55,664 bases of DNA from an uncultured Bacteroides sp. (GTDB lineage Bacteria; Bacteroidota; Bacteroidia; Bacteroidales; Bacteroidaceae). Where the stretch lies: positions 1 to 55,664 of the forward strand of contig NZ_CAJULN010000018.1 in the NCBI RefSeq assembly GCF_910586915.1. The letters run 5' to 3'. Of the stretch, positions 34,589-43,157 are shown piece by piece; within the stretch, counting starts at the first letter, position 1; every line of letters begins with the position of its first letter. The notes beneath the pieces were generated by a model that saw nothing but the letters and a program-made list of their open reading frames with translations, had not been told where the DNA came from and did not search any database. The position numbers were made by a program, and so were the translations under genes.

Positions 34589-36010
34589 TTAAAATCTGAA
34601 GTCTCTTTTACCTTCGGCAATGGCTTTCAGGTTTCGCACGGCTATTTCTCTGATTTGGGGGTTGGGGATTCGTTGCGTTTCATCAAGAATAAGCCTTAGT
34701 CCCTTTCGGCGTGTATCTTCCGAAGCGTAATCTTCCAAGTACTCTTTCAGCGTCATCAGTGCGTTCGGTGCGCAGCAATTGGCTATCTGGCCGGATTTCA
34801 CGAGCGACATAAAGCGGTCACCCGTCCGCCCTTCGCGATAACAAGCCGTGCAGAAACTGGGGATGTATCCGAGTTCGAGCAGCCAGTTGACTACTTCGTC
34901 GAGTGTCCGCGTGTCGCTTACATCAAACTGGGCGGAGTTGTTTTCGGGCAATTCGCTTTCGGCATATCCGCCCACACTGGTGCGCGAACCGCCACTGATT
35001 TGCGAAATCCCTAATTCGAGCACCTTTTTGCGGGACTCCTGCGACTCGCGTGTGGAGATAATCATTCCCGTATAGGGAACCGCAATGCGGATGACGGCTA
35101 CAATCTTGCTGAATATCTCGTCCGAAATGGCGTTCGGGAAGTCGCCCGCGTCAATGTCGTCGGCCGAGCAGATGCGCGGCACGCTGATGGTATGCGGTCC
35201 TACGCCGAACCGGGCTTCCAGATGTTCGGCGTGCATCAGCAAGCCTGTAAAATCGTACCGGTACGTGTTCAATCCGAACAGCACGCCTATTCCTACATCG
35301 TCGATTCCTCCTTCCATCGCACGGTCCATCGCTTCGGTGTGATAAGCGTAATCGCTTTTCGGCCCGGTGGGGTGGAGGGCTTCGTAGTTTTCCTTGTGGT
35401 AAGTTTCCTGAAACAAGATATAGGTTCCGATACCCGCCTCTTTCAGACGGCGGTAGTTCTCTACGGTAGTGGCGGCGATGTTGACGTTCACCCGCCTTAT
35501 CGCACCGTTCTTATGCTTGATGCTGTAAATAGTACGGATAGATTCGAGAATATACTCTATCGGGTTCAGCGACGGATGCTCTCCGGCTTCAAGGGCGAGA
35601 CGTTTGTGTCCCATGTCCTGCAGGGCAATCACTTCCCGCCGTATCTCTTCCTGTGTCAGCTTCTTGCGTGTAATCGTCTTGTTCTTGGCATGATACGGAC
35701 AGTATATGCAGCTGTTCACGCAATAGTTCGACAGGTAAAGCGGGGCGAACATAACGATGCGGTTGCCGTAAAATTTCTGTTTGATTTCTTTGGCAAGACG
35801 GAAGATATGCTCTGTCAGGTCGGGTTGGTTGCATTCCAGCAGGACGGCTGCTTCACGGTGGGTCAGTCCTTTGCACAAGGCAGCTTTCTCAATAAGTTGT
35901 TCAATCAGTGCGCGGTTGTCCTTGTTGCGTTGCGCGTATTCCAGTGTATCGAGAATCTCTCCGTGATGGATAAACTCTTCCGCTTTGGGCGAATCTGCTT
36001 GGTATATCAT
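34589..36010 (-). CDS. hydG: FeFe-hydrogenase maturation radical-SAM tyrosine lyase HydG
   Basis: Cleaves tyrosine to supply CO and CN ligands of the H-cluster. Starting at ATG 36010, whose ATGA overlaps the hydE stop, the protein has 473 residues; an upstream in-frame ATG at 36046 is inside hydE and unlikely. The radical-SAM cluster motif CVNSCIYCPYH (CX3CX2C) is near 92. The C-terminal second cluster is visible as CTACYREGRTGDRF ending in NCC (CX2CX22C type), which separates HydG from ThiH. Confidence 0.94.
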   Translation of the reverse strand: MIYQADSPKAEEFIHHGEILDTLEYAQRNKDNRALIEQLIEKAALCKGLTHREAAVLLECNQPDLTEHIFRLAKEIKQKFYGNRIVMFAPLYLSNYCVNSCIYCPYHAKNKTITRKKLTQEEIRREVIALQDMGHKRLALEAGEHPSLNPIEYILESIRTIYSIKHKNGAIRRVNVNIAATTVENYRRLKEAGIGTYILFQETYHKENYEALHPTGPKSDYAYHTEAMDRAMEGGIDDVGIGVLFGLNTYRYDFTGLLMHAEHLEARFGVGPHTISVPRICSADDIDAGDFPNAISDEIFSKIVAVIRIAVPYTGMIISTRESQESRKKVLELGISQISGGSRTSVGGYAESELPENNSAQFDVSDTRTLDEVVNWLLELGYIPSFCTACYREGRTGDRFMSLVKSGQIANCCAPNALMTLKEYLEDYASEDTRRKGLRLILDETQRIPNPQIREIAVRNLKAIAEGKRDFRF

Positions 36011-37077
36011 ATCTGTTCTTTGTTTTTGTTCCGTGGTGCATTGCATTTGAAGTCTCCTCTTTCTGTGGAAATCTCGTAGCCGATTGCCTTCAACTGCTTT
36101 TGCAGCAAGGCTAATCCTTCGGCAGATTCCGCTCCGAGCGAGGCTTTGTCATTGTATAATTCATATTTCTTCCGTTCTTCGCGGGGCGACAGGTTGGGCA
36201 TTACCACGTTTGCCCCTGCCAATATTCCCCGTTCCCTGCCGTCGGGAGCGAGCGTGGCAAGTGCCGTTGTTGCCGGAATCAATGCGGACGGGTGCATCAG
36301 GCGGAAGATAGACAGCAGGAGAAGTGTCTGTTCCACCGTTCCGCCGGGGTATCCGGCAAAGGGAGTGTCGTGGTGGGGTAGGAAAGGACCGAGGCCAATC
36401 ATTTCCGGGCGGAGCTGTTCGATGAAACGGATGTCCTCGATGATGTGTTCCACAGTTTGTCCGGGGCTGCCGACCATGATTCCTGTTCCCGTCTGATAAC
36501 CGATGTCTTTTAAATCCCGCAAGCATTGCAGACGTTGTTTGCTGGACATTTCTGCCGGATGCAGTTGTTTGTAGTGCAGTTCGTTGCGGGTTTCGTGGCG
36601 AAGCAGATAGCGGTTGGCGCCTGCCTGGAAGAAACGTTCGTATGCTTCGCGCGGTTTTTCGCCGAGCGACAGTGTGATGGCACAATCCGGATAACTCTGC
36701 CTGATGGCAGCGACCGTTTTTTCTATCCGGTCGTCTGTCAGGGCAGGGTCTTCTCCGCCTTGCAGCACGAAAGTGCGGAATCCCCGTTCGTAACCTTGCT
36801 TGCAGCACTCTAAGATATTCTCTTCGGTGAGCCGGTAACGTTCGATGTGCGGGTTGCCCTTTCGGATGCCGCAGTAAAGACAGTTATTCCGGCAATAGTT
36901 GCTGATTTCAATCAGCCCGCGGATATAAATCCTGTTGCCGAAATGGAGCAGGCTGACTTCCCGCGCCTGTTCGTTGATGTACCGCAGCGTTTCCGCATCG
37001 CATCCGGTCAACAGTTGCCGGAACTCTTCCTGCCGGAGTGTTCTTTCCTGTCGGAGTTTATTTATCCATTGTTTCAT
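36007..37077 (-). CDS. hydE: FeFe-hydrogenase maturation radical-SAM protein HydE
   Basis: The second radical-SAM maturase of the H-cluster. Start 37077 (MKQWINKLRQE) is chosen over 37131 because the longer form would lie deep inside hydA; the overlap with hydA is then about 20 bp. The 356-residue protein has the cluster motif NYCRNNCLYCGIRKGN near 59 (CX3CX2C) and the family segments TFVLQGGEDPAL and GTGIMVGSPGQT. It is followed by an ATGA overlap with hydG. Confidence 0.93.
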   Translation of the reverse strand: MKQWINKLRQERTLRQEEFRQLLTGCDAETLRYINEQAREVSLLHFGNRIYIRGLIEISNYCRNNCLYCGIRKGNPHIERYRLTEENILECCKQGYERGFRTFVLQGGEDPALTDDRIEKTVAAIRQSYPDCAITLSLGEKPREAYERFFQAGANRYLLRHETRNELHYKQLHPAEMSSKQRLQCLRDLKDIGYQTGTGIMVGSPGQTVEHIIEDIRFIEQLRPEMIGLGPFLPHHDTPFAGYPGGTVEQTLLLLSIFRLMHPSALIPATTALATLAPDGRERGILAGANVVMPNLSPREERKKYELYNDKASLGAESAEGLALLQKQLKAIGYEISTERGDFKCNAPRNKNKEQI

Positions 37078-38527
37078 AGCTCTCTTTGCGTTTGAGAAGC
37101 TCTTGCGCCAACTGGCGGCGTCCTGAAACAATGTCGTTGTGCGTACTTGGTCCGGTGATGCATCCGCCTTCGCAAGCCATCACTTCGATAAATTGTCCGG
37201 CGGCTTTTCCTGTCTTGGCGCAAGCGCGCAGCAGGGCAATGTTTTTCTTATTGATATCCGACACCTGTATCGCATGAATCTTTTCTGCTTCCTCTTTCAG
37301 ATAAGCCTTTACTGCTCCCATCACGCCGCCTGCCTGGGCAAAGCCGTGTGCTTCGCGCACGGAAGTATGTAGAATGGAGAACTCCTGCACTTGCTCCAAT
37401 TGGATATCCAACCCGTCGAGGATGGAGCCTACTTCTTCAAATGTCAGAATATAATCCACAGCTTCATCGCGGCGCACCTCTTTACGCTTGCCCACGCAAG
37501 GGCCTACGAATACAATCTTTGCATCGGGATGCTTCTCTTTGGCAATCCGTGCCGTATAATACATCGGCGAGCCGGTGGTAGATACATAAGGTTTCATTCC
37601 CGGGATGTGTTTCTCTACCAGTTCTATGTAGGAAGGGCAGCAGGAAGTAGTCATGAAAGATTGTCCCTCTTCCAGTTTCTCCAACAGTTCGTGAGCTTCG
37701 TGGCTGGTGGTAGCCATCGCGCCTTCGGCCACTTCAATCACATCGGCAAATCCTATTTCTTTAAAAGCACCGTACACTTGTCCGATGGAAGTGTTGAACT
37801 GTCCGAGGATGGACGGGGCGATGATGGCAACCATCTTTTCGCCTTTCCGGATGTGTTGCAGCACATCGAACGTTTGTGAAATCTCGAAGATAGCGCCGAA
37901 CGGGCAAGCATTCATGCATTTACCGCAATAGATACATTTGCTTTCGTCGATATGTTCGATACCGTGTTCGTCTTTGCTGATAGCTTTTACCGGACAAGCC
38001 TCCTCGCAGGGCACGGGGATATATACGATAGCATGGTAAGGGCAGCTTTTGTGGCAGATGCCGCAACTGATACACGTGTCGTGGTCAATCATTGCCTGCC
38101 CGTTTTTCTTGAAGCGTATCGCTCCTTTGGGGCAGTTCATGTAGCAACTGCGTGCCACGCATCCCCGGCAGAGGTTTGTTATCTCGTAGTTGATTTGCAC
38201 ACAAGACGAACACGCTTCGTCTATGACGCACATAATATTTTCTTTGTTCGGCTCGGAACGGTTGAGTGCCATACGTGCATAATCGGAAAGCGGAGTCACT
38301 TCGTCATGCTCATCGGTCATATCCAGTCCCATCAGTGGAAAAGTCTTGTATCGCCACACTGCCCGTTCCTTGTGTACGCAGCATCGCCCTATCGGCTTCG
38401 ATTTTCGTGGGCTTAGCTCAATCGGCAGCCGGTCTATCTGTTCTACTAACTGGTCGTTTTTCCAAAGTCTGACAAGGTCAGCCAGCAATTTGTGCCGGAC
38501 AATCATAATATTATTTGTAAATGCCAT
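37058..38527 (-). CDS. hydA: Monomeric FeFe hydrogenase, group B-like
   Basis: A 489-residue ferredoxin-linked hydrogenase that disposes of reducing power as H2. The N-terminal part carries an unusual Cys-rich segment (CRGCVARSCYMNCP, 120-133), then two bacterial ferredoxin clusters (CISCGICHKSCP 152-163; CIYCGKCMNACP 198-209). The H-domain has L1 TSCCPSY (294-300), L2 GPCVGKRKE (342-350, where the classical group A form has MPCxxKxxE) and L3 VMACEGGCITGP (449-460). These altered loops fit group B enzymes common in gut anaerobes. All three maturases follow in the same operon, which supports a real H-cluster enzyme. A -7 box (TATCTTTG, complement of 38560-38567) lies 33 nt upstream. Confidence 0.9.
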   Translation of the reverse strand: MAFTNNIMIVRHKLLADLVRLWKNDQLVEQIDRLPIELSPRKSKPIGRCCVHKERAVWRYKTFPLMGLDMTDEHDEVTPLSDYARMALNRSEPNKENIMCVIDEACSSCVQINYEITNLCRGCVARSCYMNCPKGAIRFKKNGQAMIDHDTCISCGICHKSCPYHAIVYIPVPCEEACPVKAISKDEHGIEHIDESKCIYCGKCMNACPFGAIFEISQTFDVLQHIRKGEKMVAIIAPSILGQFNTSIGQVYGAFKEIGFADVIEVAEGAMATTSHEAHELLEKLEEGQSFMTTSCCPSYIELVEKHIPGMKPYVSTTGSPMYYTARIAKEKHPDAKIVFVGPCVGKRKEVRRDEAVDYILTFEEVGSILDGLDIQLEQVQEFSILHTSVREAHGFAQAGGVMGAVKAYLKEEAEKIHAIQVSDINKKNIALLRACAKTGKAAGQFIEVMACEGGCITGPSTHNDIVSGRRQLAQELLKRKESYETMDK

Positions 38528-38559
38528 ATTGTAATAAAGGGGTTGTTAGTTAGCTGGTG

Positions 38560-38567
38560 CAAAGATA
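38560..38567 (-). promoter_or_regulatory. -7 box of the hyd operon
   Basis: CAAAGATA on the plus strand is TATCTTTG on the minus strand, 33 nt upstream of hydA. No good -33 box at normal spacing. Confidence 0.5.
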
Positions 38568-38578
38568 CGAACAGATTT

Positions 38579-39060
38579 TCAATAAAAAGCCGCCGGAGAA
38601 TCAAATTTATTCACATAAATCCGATTCTCCAGCGGTGTTTGTTGCCGTTTCCTGCGAAGCGCTGTAATGTTGGTAGCTATTACTCTTTTCTTGTAAGTCA
38701 ATGTGGTTTCGGTGCAACCGTCTACCGGACTCCAAAGGATGGTCACTCCATTCAAGTCCGCCGCCATTGAGTTGATGCTTTGTGCAGACAGTCCCGCCTG
38801 ATAATTGGAACCATACACTTCGCCGGCAATGTTTCTTGCCAATGACTCTTTGCCGGTGTCGCTTCTCGTTATCATGTTGAAGATGTATTTTCCTTCCGGC
38901 AGGTTTATGATGGTAGACAATGGTTCTTTCACGTTCCGGTTCTCCGGCACGGGTACTACCACGTCTTCTTCACAACCGTTCCACGTAATCACGCAAGAAC
39001 TGATGCGTGGGTCGGCGTTCAGGAACCTATTTATCATTCCATAAGACGAACCATTAAGTT
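38579..39060 (-). pseudogene. Remnant of a DUF4998-type surface lipoprotein gene
   Basis: A 152-codon frame whose middle (ITWNGCEEDVVVPVPE, LPEGKYIFNMITRSDTGKESL, GEVYGSNYQAGL) matches my memory of DUF4998 lipoproteins of Bacteroides. The N-terminal signal peptide and lipobox are missing, an in-frame TAA lies just upstream, and the sequence after LTYKKRV is basic and unlike the family. It ends about 12 nt from the hydA promoter box. I read it as a truncated, decayed fragment. Confidence 0.6.
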
Positions 39061-39130
39061 CCGGCAGAACTTAATAAAGCATCTTCAAGTTCGCGTAATC
39101 TTTCTCTCCAACAGCTTTCATCGTAAAAAC

Positions 39131-39262
39131 AGGTCGCACCAAGCAGTAGACCCAGCAGTGTCATGCGCAGGAAATTGCAGTGTCTTGCGTAGGAAACAGT
39201 CGTGTCCTGCGTAGGAAACGGCCGTATCCTGCATAGGAAACGAGCGTATCAAGCAATGGTCA
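39131..39262. repeat. 22-nt-unit array, family 3 (TGCGTAGGAAA)
   Basis: Six consecutive 22-nt blocks start at 39131, 39153, 39175, 39197, 39219 and 39241. The four inner blocks end in TGCGCAGGAAA, TGCGTAGGAAA (twice) and TGCATAGGAAA. The two outer blocks share instead CAAGCAGTAG/CAAGCAATGG, so the array has its own borders. It is non-coding, upstream of the groESL promoter region. Confidence 0.8.
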
Positions 39263-39425
39263 AGCCACGCTCAACGGGAATTGTGCAGAACTGCTGGTTG
39301 TCAGTTTTACCGCAACTTCCTTCATCTATATAATTATATTATGTTCGCGCGTACATATTATATAAAGACAAATAGGAACACCATATGCATTTCGCCGACA
39401 GCCGGCAAAGACGGTTCAGTCATTT

Positions 39426-39491
39426 TGTCAGTACGTCTGTCAGTCTCTCTCTGCCAAAGACGCTTTGGCACACTTTTCGCTGAATATTCAG
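39426..39491 (+). promoter_or_regulatory. Sigma-54-like promoter region of groESL
   Basis: TTGGCAC...TCGCT places GG at 39467-39468 and GC at 39479-39480, exactly the -24/-12 spacing of RpoN promoters. The predicted start is about 39491. Around it are two TGTCAGT direct repeats (39426-39432, 39438-39444), an inverted repeat CCAAAG-ACG-CTTTGG (39454-39468) and the perfect palindrome CTGAATATTCAG (39480-39491). No TAnnTTTG box is seen before groES. A GC hairpin (TCCCGC/GCGGGA, from 39494) follows in the leader. Confidence 0.5.
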
Positions 39492-39553
39492 TGTCCCGCT
39501 TAAAAAAGGCGGGAGTATACGAACAAATGTATAATTAAAATATAAAAGTAACT

Positions 39554-39826
39554 ATGAATATTCAACCGTTAGCAGACAGAGTGCTTATCCTCCCTGCACC
39601 TGCAGAAGAAAAAACAATTGGTGGTATCATCATCCCCGATACAGCAAAAGAAAAACCTTTGAAAGGTGAAGTAGTGGCAGTAGGTCACGGTACGAAAGAC
39701 GAAGAAATGGTATTGAAAGTAGGCGATACAGTTCTCTATGGCAAATACGCCGGAACAGAACTCGACGTGGAAGGAACTAAATACCTCATCATGCGTCAGA
39801 GCGACGTTCTCGCTGTTTTGGGTTAA
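39554..39826 (+). CDS. groES: Co-chaperonin GroES
   Basis: A 90-residue lid protein of the GroEL chamber. It has the N-terminal NIQPLADRVLILP, the mobile-loop segment EEKTIGGIIIPDTAKEKP and the C-terminal KYLIMRQSDVLAVLG, all standard. It lies 37 nt upstream of groEL in the same transcript. Confidence 0.96.
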   Translation: MNIQPLADRVLILPAPAEEKTIGGIIIPDTAKEKPLKGEVVAVGHGTKDEEMVLKVGDTVLYGKYAGTELDVEGTKYLIMRQSDVLAVLG

Positions 39827-39863
39827 TCGGACAATAGTAAAATTTTAAATAGTAAATAAAGAA

Positions 39864-41501
39864 ATGGCAAAAGAAATATTATTCAATATCGACGCCCGCG
39901 ACCAGTTGAAGAAAGGTGTCGACGCTTTGGCAAATGCAGTAAAAGTAACGCTCGGCCCGAAAGGACGCAACGTCATCATCGAAAAGAAATTCGGCGCTCC
40001 GCACATTACAAAAGACGGTGTGACGGTAGCCAAAGAAATCGAGTTGGCAGATGCTTATCAGAATACCGGTGCACAGTTGGTGAAAGAAGTAGCCTCCAAG
40101 ACAGGTGACGATGCCGGCGACGGTACAACCACTGCAACCGTACTCGCACAGGCTATCGTAGCCGAAGGCTTGAAGAACGTTACCGCAGGCGCCAGCCCGA
40201 TGGACATCAAACGCGGTATCGACAAAGCGGTAGCCAAAGTAGTGGAATCCATCCAATCGCAAGCTGAGACAGTAGGCGACAACTATGACAAGATTGAACA
40301 GGTTGCCACCATCTCTGCCAACAACGACCCTGTAATCGGTAAACTCATTGCCGACGCCATGCGCAAAGTATCCAAAGACGGTGTCATCACCATCGAAGAG
40401 GCAAAAGGAACCGACACAACCATCGGCGTGGTAGAAGGTATGCAGTTCGACCGTGGATATCTGTCGGCTTACTTCGTGACAAACACCGAAAAGATGGAAT
40501 GCGAGATGGAGAAACCCTACATCCTCATCTACGACAAGAAGATTTCCAATCTGAAAGATTTCCTGCCTATCCTCGAACCGGCTGTACAGACAGGACGTCC
40601 TCTCCTGGTAATCGCAGAAGATGTAGATAGCGAAGCACTCACTACGTTGGTAGTCAACCGTCTGCGCTCTCAGTTGAAGATTTGTGCCGTGAAGGCTCCG
40701 GGCTTCGGCGACCGTCGCAAAGAAATGCTCGAAGACATCGCTACCCTGACAGGCGGTGTTGTAATCAGCGAAGAGAAAGGACTGAAACTGGAACAAGCTA
40801 CCATCGAAATGCTGGGTACTGCCGACAAAGTGACAGTTTCCAAAGACAATACAACCATCGTAAACGGCGCAGGCAACAAGGATAGCATCAAAGAACGCTG
40901 CGAGCAAATCAAGGCTCAGATTGTTGCAACCAAGTCCGACTACGACCGCGAGAAATTGCAGGAACGTCTGGCTAAACTCTCGGGTGGCGTAGCTGTTCTT
41001 TACGTAGGCGCTGCTTCCGAAGTGGAAATGAAAGAGAAGAAAGACCGCGTAGACGATGCATTGCGTGCAACTCGTGCTGCTATCGAAGAGGGTATTATCC
41101 CGGGCGGCGGCGTGGCTTACATCCGCGCTATCGACGCCATCGAAGCAATGAAGGGCGATAACGCAGACGAGACAACCGGTGTGGATATCATCAAACGTGC
41201 CATCGAAGAGCCCCTTCGCCAGATTGTAGCCAACGCAGGCAAAGAGGGTGCGGTAGTTGTTCAGAAAGTACGCGAAGGCAAAGGTGACTTCGGTTACAAT
41301 GCACGTCTCGACGTTTACGAGAATCTGCACGCCGCCGGTGTGGTAGACCCTGCCAAAGTGGCTCGCGTAGCTTTGGAAAACGCAGCTTCCATCGCCGGTA
41401 TGTTCCTCACAACCGAATGTGTAATCGTAGAAAAGAAAGAAGACAAACCCGAAATGCCGATGGGCGCTCCCGGAATGGGAGGTATGGGCGGAATGATGTA
41501 A
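39864..41501 (+). CDS. groEL: Chaperonin GroEL
   Basis: A 545-residue ATP-dependent chaperonin. It has the KVTLGPKGRNV and DGTTTATVLAQ ATP-site segments near 27 and 86, the conserved AAIEEGIIPGGGVAY near 404 and the Met/Gly-rich tail ending GGMGGMM. Normal length. A strong terminator follows. Codon choice looks like that of a highly expressed gene. Confidence 0.98.
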   Translation: MAKEILFNIDARDQLKKGVDALANAVKVTLGPKGRNVIIEKKFGAPHITKDGVTVAKEIELADAYQNTGAQLVKEVASKTGDDAGDGTTTATVLAQAIVAEGLKNVTAGASPMDIKRGIDKAVAKVVESIQSQAETVGDNYDKIEQVATISANNDPVIGKLIADAMRKVSKDGVITIEEAKGTDTTIGVVEGMQFDRGYLSAYFVTNTEKMECEMEKPYILIYDKKISNLKDFLPILEPAVQTGRPLLVIAEDVDSEALTTLVVNRLRSQLKICAVKAPGFGDRRKEMLEDIATLTGGVVISEEKGLKLEQATIEMLGTADKVTVSKDNTTIVNGAGNKDSIKERCEQIKAQIVATKSDYDREKLQERLAKLSGGVAVLYVGAASEVEMKEKKDRVDDALRATRAAIEEGIIPGGGVAYIRAIDAIEAMKGDNADETTGVDIIKRAIEEPLRQIVANAGKEGAVVVQKVREGKGDFGYNARLDVYENLHAAGVVDPAKVARVALENAASIAGMFLTTECVIVEKKEDKPEMPMGAPGMGGMGGMM

Positions 41502-41530
41502 TTCCGGTTCTTCTTTGAATGAATAGATGA

Positions 41531-41566
41531 AAGTCGCTTCCGGCACTCCCGGAAGCGACTTTTTTG
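41531..41566 (+). terminator. Terminator of groESL
   Basis: AAGTCGCTTCCGG (41531-41543) pairs perfectly with CCGGAAGCGACTT (41549-41561), followed by a T-run. Confidence 0.92.
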
Positions 41567-41654
41567 GTATTAACTCCTCCGAAACTTAAAAGATTCTATT
41601 TTGTTTGTTATCTTTGCATATCACCTGTATTGTGAAAATGGAACATCAATCTAT

Positions 41655-42933
41655 ATGGATAAAATAGTAGAACTCTCAGTCGAAAATTTCAAGGCTGTAA
41701 AGAAAGCAGATATCGCTTTGAACGGAATAACCGTAGTGTCCGGTATCAATGGCTGCGGAAAAAGCAGCCTGTCCCAACTGTTGTACTATTCCTTTTATTA
41801 TGCGAATCATTATGAGGAAATAGTAGACAGTCATTTGAGCCACTACTTGTATAGGTACAAAGAGACTTTGAAACAAATGGAACGTGCAATCAAAGGTATA
41901 ATACCGGAGGCCGGCGAAGTGTACGATATATATCGCGCTTCGGTCAATGATATGGATGTTTGCCTCCGATATATACGGACATTATTTTCACGCTTCCTGG
42001 TTTATAAGGATGTAGTAGAGGACATCATGAAAAATGAGGATGCTGAAAGGACTTTGCAACGGTTTGTCCGAATCATAAAGGATACAATTGGATGATAAAA
42101 CGCAAGATGATTTAGAGAAGTTGCTGGATAAGTTTTATATACTGATAGAGTTGTTATTCAACGATGCGGCAGACGAGTTGGAACAAAGGGATTACGAATT
42201 GCTTCATGACCATTTGTCGTTTTCCATGAAGCGGACACTGCCCGAATAATGGACCATTCGTGAATACGGACTGCCTTTTGCCGGAAAGGAGACAAGCAAC
42301 GTCCCTTTGCTTCATTATATAAAAAGAGTGGCCTATGTCGATACTCCCATGATTGTAGGAAATCAGTTGACAAGCGGCAGGGATAAGGATTATTGGGAGA
42401 AACTGACGGATTTGCTGAGTGACGACTCCCCGCATATCGAAGTCAATACCTCTTTATGCAAAAACCTTTCACAAATAATGAAGGGTGAATCTATGATAGA
42501 AGAAGATGCGATTCGCCAATTGAAACTCTCTTATCGAAGAGCCGATGGCAGAATCTTTGAATTGAAAGATTGCGCAACAGGAATCAAGTCGTTTTCTGTC
42601 CTGCAACTTCTGCTGAAGAACGGCTTCCTCCAAAAAGATACATTGCTTATCATAGATGAACCCGAAGCTCATCTGCATCCCCAGTGGATTGTTGAATATG
42701 CGCGGATGATTGTACTGTTGCATAAAGAAATCGGAGTTAAGTTTTTTATAGCAAGCCACAGCACGGATATGGTAAGTGCCATTCGATATATTGCAGCTAA
42801 AGAAGGAGTGCAGGCGGATTTAAACTTTTATTTGGCTGAGGATTCGGAAGAAACTCCTTATGAATATACGTATCGTGACTTAGGAATCGACATAGACCCT
42901 ATTTTCAAATCATTCAATAAATCGGGTGATTGA
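41655..42933 (+). pseudogene. Decayed AAA-type ATPase gene (frameshift plus stop)
   Basis: The N-terminal half (41655-42095) starts MDKIVELSVENFKAVKKADI with Walker A VSGINGCGKSSLSQ. The C-terminal half (to 42933) has CATGIKSFSVLQLL (signature-like), Walker B LLIIDEPEAHLHPQW and FIASHSTDMV. They are in different frames. Near 42075-42085 the first frame ends at TGA 42093, while a second frame continues (QLDDKTQDDLEK) until TAA 42247-42249, after which it resumes as WTIREYGLPFAGKE. Two lesions in one gene make it non-functional. The intact form would be an AAA_15/AAA_21 ATPase of about 425 residues. A TATCTTTG box (41609-41616) precedes it. Confidence 0.82.
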
Positions 42934-43066
42934 TATCGACCGGTGGGAAATAGCACAAGCGAAGAAGCAACGCCGTTCTCTGAATCGTACGATGTATTTT
43001 GTGGCTCTGTTTAGTAATCTATGATAAGTATGTTATTATGTGAAATTATCTTTTTTGAAAATATGG
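42934..43066 (+). other. Short gap with a possible gene fragment
   Basis: A short frame around 42926-43020 reads IDIDRWEIAQAKKQRRSLNR and then stops. It may be the start of a second gene once encoded after the ATPase, now reduced to about 30 codons. Nothing else is seen. Confidence 0.3.
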
Positions 43067-43098
43067 AAATCCCGGACTTGTAAAAGTTCGGGATTTTT
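43067..43098 (+). terminator. Terminator upstream of the recombinase gene
   Basis: AAATCCCGGACTT (43067-43079) pairs with AAGTTCGGGATTT (43084-43096), with one G-U pair, followed by T. Confidence 0.8.
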
Positions 43099-43157
43099 GT
43101 ATTTTAACCGGACACTAATGAAAAGAGAAGTGTTGATAACTTTAAAAAGAAAATGCA

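Noticed and set aside
39879..41546. A 555-codon open frame on the minus strand opposite groEL
   Set aside because: It is the antisense shadow of a highly biased, conserved gene; the protein is Cys/Phe/His-rich with no motif.
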